Source: Candidatus Zixiibacteriota bacterium (GTDB lineage: Bacteria > Zixibacteria > MSB-5A5 > GN15 > PGXB01). From it: 61,895 nucleotides of DNA. Position numbers and translations under genes: made by a program. Positions 29,252 to 37,876 of this stretch are shown here, piece after piece (positions within the stretch are counted from its first letter, which is position 1; the number at the start of each line of letters is the position of its first letter). Under the pieces are notes generated by a model that saw only the letters and a program-made list of their open reading frames with translations, did not search any database and was not told the DNA's origin. The stretch is from the NCBI GenBank assembly GCA_016933955.1, contig JAFGTT010000007.1, positions 1 through 61,895 on the forward strand, read 5' to 3'.

Positions 29252-29779
29252 ATGAATTTAATTGAAGTGCTGAACGAACATCGCCGGGATATCGAAAACG
29301 GCTGGATCCGTTCGATCCTGGAAACATATCCACCCGATTCGGTGAAGTTTTTTGCCCGGCAAAAAGACCGGTTCCAAAACCCGGTGGGGCAGGCAATTTC
29401 CAATGGTGTCGCCATACTGCTGGATGAATTACTGGCTGATTTTAATACCGCCCAAATCGAATCGGCAGTCGATGATATCGTCCGGATCAGGTCGATCCAG
29501 GATTTTACCCCCTCGCAGGCGGTGGAATTCATTTTTATCCTCAAAAAAATAATCAGAGATACTATAGGTAATTCGATCATCACCCATAATCTGGTTGATG
29601 AACTTGTCGATTTCGAAAATCGTATCGATCGGATGGCCCTGATAATCTTTGATACCTATTCGAAATGCCGTGAACAGGTCTATGAGATTCGTATCCGCCA
29701 GGCCCGTGCGGGCGGTATGAAACTGATCGAACGTCTTAATAAAAAATACGGGATTCCCGATCCGGACTCGGGATTATGA
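29252..29779 (+). CDS. RsbRD_N-domain protein (DsrT-like position)
   Basis: 175 residues, predicted all-helical and cytosolic. The N-terminal part (LNEHRRDIENGWIRSILETY, then AISNGVAILLDELLADF) matches the RsbRD N-terminal sensor-like domain as I remember it; the C-terminal half is a helical segment ending in a basic tail (RLNKKYGIPDPDSGL). Proteins of this kind often precede dsrM in sulfate reducers and are sometimes named DsrT; the role is unknown, possibly regulatory or an assembly factor. It follows the dsrC hairpin by 30 nt and precedes dsrM by 45 nt. Symbol withheld because naming is uncertain. Confidence 0.75.
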   Translation: MNLIEVLNEHRRDIENGWIRSILETYPPDSVKFFARQKDRFQNPVGQAISNGVAILLDELLADFNTAQIESAVDDIVRIRSIQDFTPSQAVEFIFILKKIIRDTIGNSIITHNLVDELVDFENRIDRMALIIFDTYSKCREQVYEIRIRQARAGGMKLIERLNKKYGIPDPDSGL

Positions 29780-29824
29780 TATGAAAACAAGTGATATTTT
29801 TACCATAAAAGGAGATTAAGGTAA

Positions 29825-30820
29825 ATGAGAGGATTGTATTCTTTGTTTATCTTACTCGCCCTTATTTGCCTGGCCCTGCTGGGGGTATCGTTGCTTCAGT
29901 GGCATTACCTCTTCGGCGTAATTATTCCCTACCTCGCGGTGGCGTTGTTCATCGTGGGAATAATCTACCGGGTCGTCAAATGGGCGCGTTCGCCGGTACC
30001 TTTTCGAATTCCCACAACCGCCGGGCAACAAAAATCATTACCGTGGATTAAAGCCAATAATCTTGAAAGCCCCTCCAATATCTGGGGTGTTCTGGGCCGG
30101 ATGCTTCTTGAGATTCTGTTTTTCAGATCACTCTTCAGAAATACCAAAGCCGATATCAGGGATGGCCGGATTATATACGGCGGCAACAAATGGCTCTGGC
30201 TGGGCGGTCTCGCCTTTCATTACACTTTTCTCGTTATTGTCATCAGGCATTTCCGGTTTTTCATGGAACCGGTCCCCCGGATTATTGAACTCATTCAAAA
30301 TCTCGATGGTTTAATGCAGGTGGGTGTCCCCGTTATATATATGACCGATTTCATCTTTTTGGGGGCAGTCGGGTATCTTTTCTTAAGACGGGTCGTTATC
30401 CCTCAGGTCAGGTATATTTCGCTGGAATCCGATTATTTTCCGCTGTTTTTACTTCTGGCCATCGGAACCACCGGGGTCATGATGAGATATTTTACGGGTT
30501 TGCGGGTGGATATCATAGCGGTCAAAGAGATGGTAATCGGGTTGATCAATTTCAATCCCGCAGTCGTCTCCGGAATCGGGGCCATGTTTTATCTGCACCT
30601 GTTCCTGGTCAGTTTGCTTCTGGTCTATTTCCCGATTAGTAAATTGATGCATATGGGCGGGGTTTTCCTAAGTCCCACTCGGAACCTGGCCAACAACAGC
30701 CGCGTGCGCCGGCATATAAACCCCTGGGATTACCCGGTTAAGGGTCATTCATACGAGGAATGGGAAGATGAGTTCCGGGAATTGATTAAGGGTGCGGGAA
30801 TGCCCCTGGATAAGGAATAG
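29825..30820 (+). CDS. dsrM: DsrM, membrane cytochrome b subunit
   Basis: 331 residues, NarI-like. It has about six membrane helices (about 3-22, 25-45, 118-138, 170-190, 205-225, 255-277) with histidines suited to bind heme b (FHYTFLVIVIRHFRFF, FYLHLFLVSLLLVYFPISKLMH). It takes electrons from menaquinol and hands them to DsrK. AAGGAG lies upstream of ATG 29825. dsrK starts 2 nt after the stop, so translation is coupled. Family assignment rests on the order dsrMKJOP and the helix/His pattern. Confidence 0.93.
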   Translation: MRGLYSLFILLALICLALLGVSLLQWHYLFGVIIPYLAVALFIVGIIYRVVKWARSPVPFRIPTTAGQQKSLPWIKANNLESPSNIWGVLGRMLLEILFFRSLFRNTKADIRDGRIIYGGNKWLWLGGLAFHYTFLVIVIRHFRFFMEPVPRIIELIQNLDGLMQVGVPVIYMTDFIFLGAVGYLFLRRVVIPQVRYISLESDYFPLFLLLAIGTTGVMMRYFTGLRVDIIAVKEMVIGLINFNPAVVSGIGAMFYLHLFLVSLLLVYFPISKLMHMGGVFLSPTRNLANNSRVRRHINPWDYPVKGHSYEEWEDEFRELIKGAGMPLDKE

Positions 30821-30822
30821 AT

Positions 30823-32472
30823 ATGTCGGAAAAATATAAACCTGAACAACTGGCAAAAGTAGATTACACGCCCCCCAAAACCGGGTGGATGCAAACTCCG
30901 ACCGTCTTTAAAAAAGGCTCCTTCAATTACAGTGCTATACCCAAGAGCGTCGAATATCTCGGCCTGCCCAATCCAAGGAAATGGCAGCCATCCGATGATG
31001 ACTGGCAGTTACCGGACAATTGGAAAGAAATCATTCTCGAGGGGATGAAAGTCAGGCTGGAGCGCTACCGTTCGCTGAAATTGTTCATGGATATCTGCGT
31101 CAGGTGCGGAGCCTGTGCCGATAAGTGCCATTATTTTATCGGGTCGGGAGATCCCAAGAACATGCCGGTTCTGAGAGCCGAGCTGTTCCGTGCCGTATAT
31201 CGCAACAACTTCACCCTGGCGGGAAAAATCATGGGCAGCCTGGTCGGCGCCCGGGAACTGACCATTGATGCTTTGAAAGAATGGTTTTACTATTTCTTCC
31301 AATGTACCGAATGCCGGCGCTGTTCCCTATTTTGTCCTTACGGGATCGATACCGCCGAAATCACCATGATGGCCCGCGAATTACTGAGTCTGGTCGGCTG
31401 TGATATCGACTGGATTGTAACCCCGGCGGCCAATTGCCTCCGGACCGGCAACCATCTTGGAATTCAACCACACGGTTTTAAGGACAGTGTCGATTTCGCG
31501 GTCGATGATCTTCATGATATTACCGGGATAAAAGTCGAGGCTTCGGTCAACCGTAAGGGCGCCGAGGTTTTGTTTGTGGTACCGTCGGCTGATTATTTCG
31601 GTGACCCCCACTATTTCGGATTCCTGGGTTATATGGCCCTATTCCACGAAATCGGACTTGACTATACTTTCAGCGCTTATGCTTCCGAGGGCGGCAATTT
31701 TGGTTTATTCCATTCTTACGAGACCATGAAACGACTGAATCAGAAAATTTACGCCGAGGCTAAACATCTCGGGGTTAAATGGATAATCGGTGGTGAGTGC
31801 GGGCACATGTGGCGGGTTCTTCATCAATACATGGATACTCTGAACGGTCCCGCGGATTTTCTTGAAGTGCCGGTTTCGCCGATAACCGGGACCCGGTTCG
31901 ATAATGCCAAGTCGACCAAAATGGTACATATTGCGGAATTTACGGCGGATCTGATCCGCCAAAACAAAATCAAACTCGACAAATCCCGTAACGATCAATG
32001 GCGGGTCACCTTCCATGATTCCTGTAACCCGGCCCGCGGGATGGGCCTTCTTGAGGAGCCACGCTATGTTCTCAATAATGTCTGCAATTATTTCCATGAA
32101 ATGCCCGAGGGCACGATCCGGGAGCAAACTTTCTGTTGTGGAAGCGGTGCCGGTCTGGGAACCGATGAAAACCTGGAGATGAGACTGCGCGGCGGCTTCC
32201 CCCGGGGGAATGCCGTCAGATATGTTCAGGATAAGCACGGGGTCAACATGTTGTGTTGTATCTGTGCCATTGATAAAGCCACCCTGCCGGCCGTTTGCGA
32301 TTTCTGGGCTCCAGGGGTAAGTGTCGGGGCGCTTCATGAACTGGTCGGCAATGCCCTGGTGATGAAGGGCGAAAAACCGGATCGAACCGATTTACGCGGC
32401 GAACCGTTCCTCAGTTCGAAGGCGTCCGAAACAGAAGCGGAAGTAGTAAAGGAGGGTAACCACGATGTATGA
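30823..32472 (+). CDS. dsrK: DsrK, HdrD-like catalytic iron-sulfur subunit
   Basis: 549 residues. Two ferredoxin motifs (CVRCGACADKCHYFIG, about 91-106, and CTECRRCSLFCPYG, about 164-177) precede a CCG-domain region related to heterodisulfide reductase HdrD (HDSCNPARGMG, TFCCGSGAGLGTDENLEMR about 436-454, LCCICAIDKATLP). DsrK is the site where the DsrC trisulfide is reduced, using the unusual [4Fe-4S] centre held by CCG cysteines. The gene overlaps dsrJ by 8 nt. The N-terminal 70 residues are a DsrK-specific extension. Confidence 0.95.
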   Translation: MSEKYKPEQLAKVDYTPPKTGWMQTPTVFKKGSFNYSAIPKSVEYLGLPNPRKWQPSDDDWQLPDNWKEIILEGMKVRLERYRSLKLFMDICVRCGACADKCHYFIGSGDPKNMPVLRAELFRAVYRNNFTLAGKIMGSLVGARELTIDALKEWFYYFFQCTECRRCSLFCPYGIDTAEITMMARELLSLVGCDIDWIVTPAANCLRTGNHLGIQPHGFKDSVDFAVDDLHDITGIKVEASVNRKGAEVLFVVPSADYFGDPHYFGFLGYMALFHEIGLDYTFSAYASEGGNFGLFHSYETMKRLNQKIYAEAKHLGVKWIIGGECGHMWRVLHQYMDTLNGPADFLEVPVSPITGTRFDNAKSTKMVHIAEFTADLIRQNKIKLDKSRNDQWRVTFHDSCNPARGMGLLEEPRYVLNNVCNYFHEMPEGTIREQTFCCGSGAGLGTDENLEMRLRGGFPRGNAVRYVQDKHGVNMLCCICAIDKATLPAVCDFWAPGVSVGALHELVGNALVMKGEKPDRTDLRGEPFLSSKASETEAEVVKEGNHDV

Positions 32473-32851
32473 TGCGGGAAAGATTATCGTCGGGTTGATT
32501 ATCTTCCTCGTGTTGATAACCAGCCCTGTTTGGTACAACATGGCCAGCGGAAAATCCGAGGTGGTTCCCCAGCCGAAGATAATCACCGCCGAAAAAGAAT
32601 GCGTCATGGGCACCGAATATATGCGGGAGAAGCATATGGATCTGCTCAATGAATGGCGCGATAAAGCGGTCCGGGAGGGGGAGAGAATTCACGCGGCACC
32701 GAACGGAAGAAAATTCAACATGAGCCTGACCGGTACATGTCTGAATTGTCACTCGAACAAAACCGAATTCTGCGACGCCTGCCATAACTACAGCGCTGTC
32801 GGGCAACCGTACTGCTGGGATTGTCACAACATTCCGGAGGAAATCAAGTAA
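32465..32851 (+). CDS. dsrJ: DsrJ, periplasmic triheme cytochrome c
   Basis: 128 residues. An uncleaved N-terminal membrane anchor (about 4-24) is followed by three heme c motifs in the C-terminal half: CLNCH, CDACH and CWDCH (about 97-123). DsrJ is the periplasmic electron-transfer subunit of DsrMKJOP. The AAGGAGGG site sits within the end of dsrK, and its stop overlaps the dsrO start by one base. Confidence 0.95.
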   Translation: MYDAGKIIVGLIIFLVLITSPVWYNMASGKSEVVPQPKIITAEKECVMGTEYMREKHMDLLNEWRDKAVREGERIHAAPNGRKFNMSLTGTCLNCHSNKTEFCDACHNYSAVGQPYCWDCHNIPEEIK

Positions 32852-33627
32852 TGGGAATAGATAGAAGGAAATTCCTGACCATTGCCGGCCTGACGGCCGC
32901 CTCGGTTATCGGCCGGAAAGCCCTTGGTGATTCGCTTTCAGTAGCCCCGGAATCGAATCTGCTTCCCGAGGAAAACAGACTGATCGGTCATCGCTGGGCC
33001 ATGGTGGTCGATTTGCGGAAGTGCAAGGAACAGCATAACTGCACCAAATGTATCGATGCCTGTAACGCGGTCCATAATATCCCTCAATTCGATAATCCCA
33101 AGGACGAAGTCAAATGGATCTGGAAGGAGCATTTTAAAGAGGCTTTTCCCAATCAGGAAAAAGAATACATTCTCGAAGGACTTCTGGAGACACCCATAAC
33201 GGTCATGTGTAATCATTGTGACAATCCCCCCTGCGTCCGGGTGTGCCCCACCCAGGCGACATGGAAAAGGGAAGACGGTATTGTCATGATGGATATGCAC
33301 CGTTGTATCGGGTGCCGTTATTGCGTGGCCGCCTGTCCGTACGGTTCGCGGAGCTTCAACTGGCGCGACCCGCGCCCATTTATAAAGGAAATCAACAAGG
33401 ATTATCCAACCCGGACGCGAGGTGTGGTTGAAAAATGTAATTTCTGCGCTGAGCGGCTGGCCCGGGGACAGATGCCGGCCTGTGTCGAAGCCTGCGAGGA
33501 AAAGGCCCTCATTTTCGGCGATCTCGAAGATCCCGATTCGGAAGTTCGCGCTCTCCTTCGCGAGAATTTCGCCATCAGGCGCAAACCAAATCTCGGCACG
33601 AACCCTGAAGTCTATTATATAGTGTGA
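32851..33627 (+). CDS. dsrO: DsrO, periplasmic ferredoxin-like subunit
   Basis: 258 residues. A Tat-type signal (DRRKFLTIAGLTAASVIG) sends the folded iron-sulfur protein to the periplasm. Cysteine motifs for several [4Fe-4S] centres: CTKCIDAC, CNHCDNPPCVRVCPTQAT, CIGCRYCVAACPYG and CNFCAERLARGQMPACVEAC. ATG 32851 overlaps the dsrJ stop by one base, with GGAGG about 10 nt upstream; starting at the in-frame GTG-like codons inside dsrJ would add residues before the twin arginine and is less likely. Confidence 0.95.
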   Translation: MGIDRRKFLTIAGLTAASVIGRKALGDSLSVAPESNLLPEENRLIGHRWAMVVDLRKCKEQHNCTKCIDACNAVHNIPQFDNPKDEVKWIWKEHFKEAFPNQEKEYILEGLLETPITVMCNHCDNPPCVRVCPTQATWKREDGIVMMDMHRCIGCRYCVAACPYGSRSFNWRDPRPFIKEINKDYPTRTRGVVEKCNFCAERLARGQMPACVEACEEKALIFGDLEDPDSEVRALLRENFAIRRKPNLGTNPEVYYIV

Positions 33628-33634
33628 GGTGCCC

Positions 33635-34834
33635 ATGTTAGAAAAAGCACTTGTTGGAGATAAAAAGTACTGGACCTGGGTGGGCTTCCTCCTGGTTGTT
33701 ATCGGAATCGGCTTCATCGCCTACCTCCGGCAGTTGGCGAATGGTCTGACCGTAACCGGGCTCAGCCGCGATGTCACCTGGGGTTTCTATATCGCCCAGT
33801 TTACTTTTCTGGTCGGCGTGGCCGCCTCGGCGGTCATGGTTGTTTTGCCGTACTATCTGCACAATTATAAGGCCTTCGGCAAACTGACTATCCTTGGCGA
33901 ATTCGTGGCCATATCGTCGGTCATTATGTGTATGCTGTTTATTTTTGTCGATATGGGCCAACCCTTCCGCATCATGAATGTCATTCTGCACCCCACTCCC
34001 AACTCGCTGATGTTCTGGGATATGTTCGTTCTGAGTGGGTACCTGGTGCTTAATGTCCTGATCAGCCGTATTACTCTGGATTCGGAACGTAAAGGGATTG
34101 CTCCGCCCGGATGGATCAAGCCGATCATCCTGCTTTCGATCCCGTGGGCGATCAGCATCCATACCGTCACGGCTTTCCTCTACTCCGGTTTGGCCGCGCG
34201 GGCGTTCTGGATGACCGCCGTTCTGGCGCCGCGATTTTTGGCCTCGGCTTTCGCCTCTGGTCCGGCCCTGCTGATCTTGATCGTTTTCGTAATCCGTAAA
34301 TATACCAGGTTTGATCCGGGCAAGGAACCGGTGCAGAAACTGGCTGAAATCGTAACCTACGCCATGGCCTTCAATATCTTCCTGATTCTGATGGAGGTCT
34401 TTACGGTGCTTTACAGCAGTATCCCGGAGCATATTGAGCATTTCCAGTTTCTTTTCCTTGGTCTGCATGGCAATAATACCCTGGTGCCCTGGATGTGGAC
34501 TTCGGTCATTCTGGCTATTTTAGCCCTGATATTGCTGATTAATCCCAAAACACGGCGGAACGAAAGCGTCCTGGGTGTCGCCTGTGTGGCGGTATTCGCC
34601 TCGATCTGGATCGATAAGGGTTTGGGGATGGTGGTCACCGGTTTCACGCCTTCGCCTCTGGGAGCGGTCACCAAATACTGGCCGACCTGGAATGAGCTTT
34701 TAATTGCTATTGGTGTTTATGCCATCGGATTTTTAATGGTCACGGTTTTTTATAAAATTACCCTTTCCCTGAGAGGTGAAATTTCCGCCCCGGCCAAAAT
34801 CGAGGAGAAAGCCAGGGTCGGTTCGACAGTCTGA
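33635..34834 (+). CDS. dsrP: DsrP, NrfD-type membrane subunit
   Basis: 399 residues with about ten membrane helices, NrfD/PsrC family (for example TWGFYIAQFTFLVGVAASAV and PTPNSLMFWDMFVLSGYLVL). It is the second quinone-interacting membrane subunit of DsrMKJOP. ATG 33635 was chosen: GAGG lies 5 nt upstream, and the in-frame GTG at 33629 overlaps that site. It is the last gene before a perfect 13-bp hairpin. Confidence 0.94.
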   Translation: MLEKALVGDKKYWTWVGFLLVVIGIGFIAYLRQLANGLTVTGLSRDVTWGFYIAQFTFLVGVAASAVMVVLPYYLHNYKAFGKLTILGEFVAISSVIMCMLFIFVDMGQPFRIMNVILHPTPNSLMFWDMFVLSGYLVLNVLISRITLDSERKGIAPPGWIKPIILLSIPWAISIHTVTAFLYSGLAARAFWMTAVLAPRFLASAFASGPALLILIVFVIRKYTRFDPGKEPVQKLAEIVTYAMAFNIFLILMEVFTVLYSSIPEHIEHFQFLFLGLHGNNTLVPWMWTSVILAILALILLINPKTRRNESVLGVACVAVFASIWIDKGLGMVVTGFTPSPLGAVTKYWPTWNELLIAIGVYAIGFLMVTVFYKITLSLRGEISAPAKIEEKARVGSTV

Positions 34835-34882
34835 AAATGGAGATTCGGTATAGACAAATAGAGACCTGAAATATATATTATC

Positions 34883-34919
34883 AAACCGGGGTTGCTTAAT
34901 TTCAGGCAACCCCGGTTTT
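34883..34919 (+). terminator. Hairpin after dsrP, 17 nt before the next start codon
   Basis: A perfect 13-bp stem AAACCGGGGTTGC (34883-34895) pairs with 34906-34918 around a 10-nt loop. Only TTTT follows. The next ATG at 34936 is too close for its own promoter, so this is either a leaky terminator or an RNA processing/stability element. Confidence 0.75.
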
Positions 34920-34935
34920 GCGCTATGTAGGTGTT

Positions 34936-36624
34936 ATGAATAAATCTGATGTTATTATAATTGGCGGTGTGGCGGCCGGACCTAAAACGGCGGCCACCGT
35001 GGCTCGGCGTCGCCCTCATTTGAAAATAACGCTCTTTGAAAAGGGGCGGCACATTTCTTTCGGGACCTGCGGACTGCCATATTTTGCCTCGGGCGATATC
35101 AGCAGTTTCGAGGAATTGACGGTGACTTCCTATGGTATTCCGCGTGATATTGACTTTTTCAGAAAGACCAAGAGGGTTGAAGTGGTTACCGGGGCGGAAG
35201 TGATCGAAATCGACCGGGAAAACAAAAGAGTCAGAGTGCAAATGACACAATCCGGCCAAATAATCGAACATGGTTACAGCCATCTGGTTATCGCCACCGG
35301 CGCCTCACCGGCGAAGGCACCTTTTCCCGTGCCTGAAAGTAACCGGATAAGTCATTTCACCCGGCCGGAGGATGCCATCAATTTCAGGCAATTGGCGCAA
35401 ACCGGACAGATCGGCAAGGCCGTTATTATCGGGGGTGGATTTATTGGTTGTGAGCTGGCCGAGGCGGCCGGAAGTATGTGGGGTATTGAAACGATTTTAA
35501 TAGAAAAAGAAGCGCAACTTCTCCCATACATTCTTGATCCGGAGATGGCCGAAATCGCCCGACGTGAATTGAAACGCAACGATATTGAGGTCATGACCGG
35601 AAGGACGGTCGAAAATATCAGCTTGGATGAGAGTGGCAATCCGGTCGTTAAAATACACGATGGTGATAGTATTTCGGCCGATTATGTATTTCTTTGCCTG
35701 GGAGTCAGACCGAATGTGGAACTGGCCATGAAATGCGGGCTGAATACCGGAGAAACCGGGGCGATTATTGTCAACGACCGGATGCAAACTTCTGATCCAT
35801 TTATATATGCCGGCGGCGATTGTGTCGAATCTGTAAATCTGGTCACTGGCGGCAAAATGTATATCCCCATGGGATCCCTGGCCAATCGGCACGGCCGGGT
35901 GATTGCGGAAAATATTGCCGGCGGGGATTGTGTTTTCTCCGGCGCGACCGGGGCTTTTCTGGTCAAAATGTTCGAGACCAATGTCGGTGCGGTCGGGGTC
36001 ACCATGACCGCCGCCCGGAAGGCGGGATTAAAAGCCAGGGAACTCTGGGGTTCGTTTGTCGATCACCCGGATTATTACCCGGAAACCAAAAGTATTACTT
36101 TGAAACTTGTATATAACGAGGAAAATCAACGTTTGCTCGGTCTTCAGGCGGTCGGGAAAGGTGACATCTTCCGCCGGATCGATGTCTTTTCCTCATTTTT
36201 ATCGAGGCAAGCGCGGATCGACGATTTGTTCGATTTCGAACCGGGTTATGCCCCGCCTTATGCGGAAGCTCTTGATCCTCTTCATCATCTGGCGGCCATG
36301 GCTAAGGCCCAACAAAGAGGCGTAAATTTCGTAAATCCTTGTAATGAAATTGAAAATAAAGATGCCATCTGGCTGGACATTCGTGAACCGGAGGAAATCG
36401 CCGATGCTCCCTGGCCGGTGATAGCGGGCGACGAAGACAATAAATATATCTGCGTTCCTCTTAATGATCTCAGGGATAATCTTGACAGGCTTAATCGTGA
36501 TAAAGAGATTATGATTGTTTGCCGGCGGGGACCGAGATCATACCAGGCGGCATTGATATTGAAAAACGAGGGCTTTAAAAATGTATATATTATCAGCGGC
36601 GGGACCCAGGCGGCATTATCGTAG
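34936..36624 (+). CDS. CoA-disulfide reductase-like flavoprotein fused to rhodanese
   Basis: 562 residues. FAD motif GGVAAGPKTAATVARRRP (10-27), the single redox Cys45 in SFGTCGLPYF, the NAD(P)H motif VIIGGGFIGCELAEAAG (about 161-177), then the dimerisation domain. A C-terminal rhodanese domain (about 465-562) has an intact active loop VCRRGPRS (Cys about 529). This architecture matches CoADR-rhodanese/NADH-dependent persulfide or polysulfide reductases, which reduce CoA persulfides and sulfur. ATG 34936 preferred over TTG 34918, which lies in the hairpin. It leads the siroheme operon, suggesting handling of sulfane sulfur beside sulfite reduction. Confidence 0.88.
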   Translation: MNKSDVIIIGGVAAGPKTAATVARRRPHLKITLFEKGRHISFGTCGLPYFASGDISSFEELTVTSYGIPRDIDFFRKTKRVEVVTGAEVIEIDRENKRVRVQMTQSGQIIEHGYSHLVIATGASPAKAPFPVPESNRISHFTRPEDAINFRQLAQTGQIGKAVIIGGGFIGCELAEAAGSMWGIETILIEKEAQLLPYILDPEMAEIARRELKRNDIEVMTGRTVENISLDESGNPVVKIHDGDSISADYVFLCLGVRPNVELAMKCGLNTGETGAIIVNDRMQTSDPFIYAGGDCVESVNLVTGGKMYIPMGSLANRHGRVIAENIAGGDCVFSGATGAFLVKMFETNVGAVGVTMTAARKAGLKARELWGSFVDHPDYYPETKSITLKLVYNEENQRLLGLQAVGKGDIFRRIDVFSSFLSRQARIDDLFDFEPGYAPPYAEALDPLHHLAAMAKAQQRGVNFVNPCNEIENKDAIWLDIREPEEIADAPWPVIAGDEDNKYICVPLNDLRDNLDRLNRDKEIMIVCRRGPRSYQAALILKNEGFKNVYIISGGTQAALS

Positions 36625-36648
36625 GCAGGAAAGAAGAGCAGGACGGTC

Positions 36649-37875
36649 ATGTCAATGAGTCACTGGCATCTGGTTGTCTGCGGCATAAGCCATAAGACCT
36701 CCTCGATCGCCGAACGCGAACCTCTTCAACTGGGGCATGATGAAATCGCCAAAGGGCATGCTACCTTCAGCGATATGCCTGAAGTAATTGAATCGACCAT
36801 TATTTCAACCTGTAACCGGGTTGAGTTTTATTTTGTTTCACGGCGTAATCATGATCCCTTTGAAATCGTCCGCACCTTTTATGATGATTTCAGGCAGTAT
36901 GATATTTCCGACTTAAAGGACAGATTCTACATCAAGAAAAATAAACACGCCGCCGGTCACCTTTTCCGGGTGGCGGCCGGTATCGATTCCATGGTTCTCG
37001 GCGAAAATCAGATAGTCGGTCAGATAAAAGATGCCTACAGTTCGGCCTGTGCCGTGAAGGCCGCCGGCAAGGTTCTTCATCGTCTTTTCCACCAGGCCTT
37101 TCGCGTGGGCAAACAGGTGCGGACCGATACCGAGATGGGTAAAGGCGCCTGCTCGGTCAGTTCGGCCGCCATAGAACTGCTTAAAAACCGACTCGAGAAA
37201 ATATCCGAGCCGCGAATTCTGTTTGTCGGTATCAACCAGATGATTTCGATGGCCGCGACCGGTTTAAACCAGTTATATTATGAGCAGTTTATCTTTGCCA
37301 ACCGGACCGAGGAAAAGGCCGTAGCCATGGCCCAAAAATACAACTCCCGGGGCTATTCGCTGGAAAGACTTCCCGAACTTCTCCATCGAGCCGATATCGT
37401 TATCAGTTGTACCGGAGCCCCCGATGCCATAATCAGGGCGAAAATGATTGATGACTTGCTGGATAAAAACCCCGATAAGAAATTGACCATGCTGGACATG
37501 GCTATTCCCCGTGATATCGAAGTCGATAAAAATTCTTACGAAAATATCGAAATCCTCGATCTGGAAGATATTCAGAATTTCGTCAGGGAGCAACAGGTCA
37601 AACGCGAACTGGCCATACCACAGGCGGAATTAATCATTGATCAAAAGTTGAGCGAGTTTACTTACTGGTACGATCATGTTCGGCATGAGCCGATGTACAA
37701 CGGCATCCATGAAGCTTATGAAAACGCCCGCCAAAGCGAATTGGCCGATGTAATCGAGAATTTGCCCGATGAACTCCGGGAGCAGATTGACCGGGCCACC
37801 CGGCGACTGGTCAGCCGGTTGTCGCATCTGCAGGCCCGGCTGAATGAGGAACCCGGCAAGGCGGAGAAACACTGA
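36649..37875 (+). CDS. hemA: Glutamyl-tRNA reductase
   Basis: 408 residues. It reduces glutamyl-tRNA to glutamate-1-semialdehyde, the first step of C5 tetrapyrrole synthesis. The catalytic Cys is in ISTCNRVEFYF (about 52), with the conserved GENQIVGQIKDAY (about 117-129) and a C-terminal helical dimerisation domain. The NADPH-binding turn reads FVGINQMISMAATGL where most HemA proteins have GAGE; the second glycine is absent. The start is ATG 36649 (or ATG 36655). It lies 24 nt after the flavoprotein gene, and the next gene begins one base after its stop. Confidence 0.93.
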   Translation: MSMSHWHLVVCGISHKTSSIAEREPLQLGHDEIAKGHATFSDMPEVIESTIISTCNRVEFYFVSRRNHDPFEIVRTFYDDFRQYDISDLKDRFYIKKNKHAAGHLFRVAAGIDSMVLGENQIVGQIKDAYSSACAVKAAGKVLHRLFHQAFRVGKQVRTDTEMGKGACSVSSAAIELLKNRLEKISEPRILFVGINQMISMAATGLNQLYYEQFIFANRTEEKAVAMAQKYNSRGYSLERLPELLHRADIVISCTGAPDAIIRAKMIDDLLDKNPDKKLTMLDMAIPRDIEVDKNSYENIEILDLEDIQNFVREQQVKRELAIPQAELIIDQKLSEFTYWYDHVRHEPMYNGIHEAYENARQSELADVIENLPDELREQIDRATRRLVSRLSHLQARLNEEPGKAEKH

Positions 37876-37876
37876 T

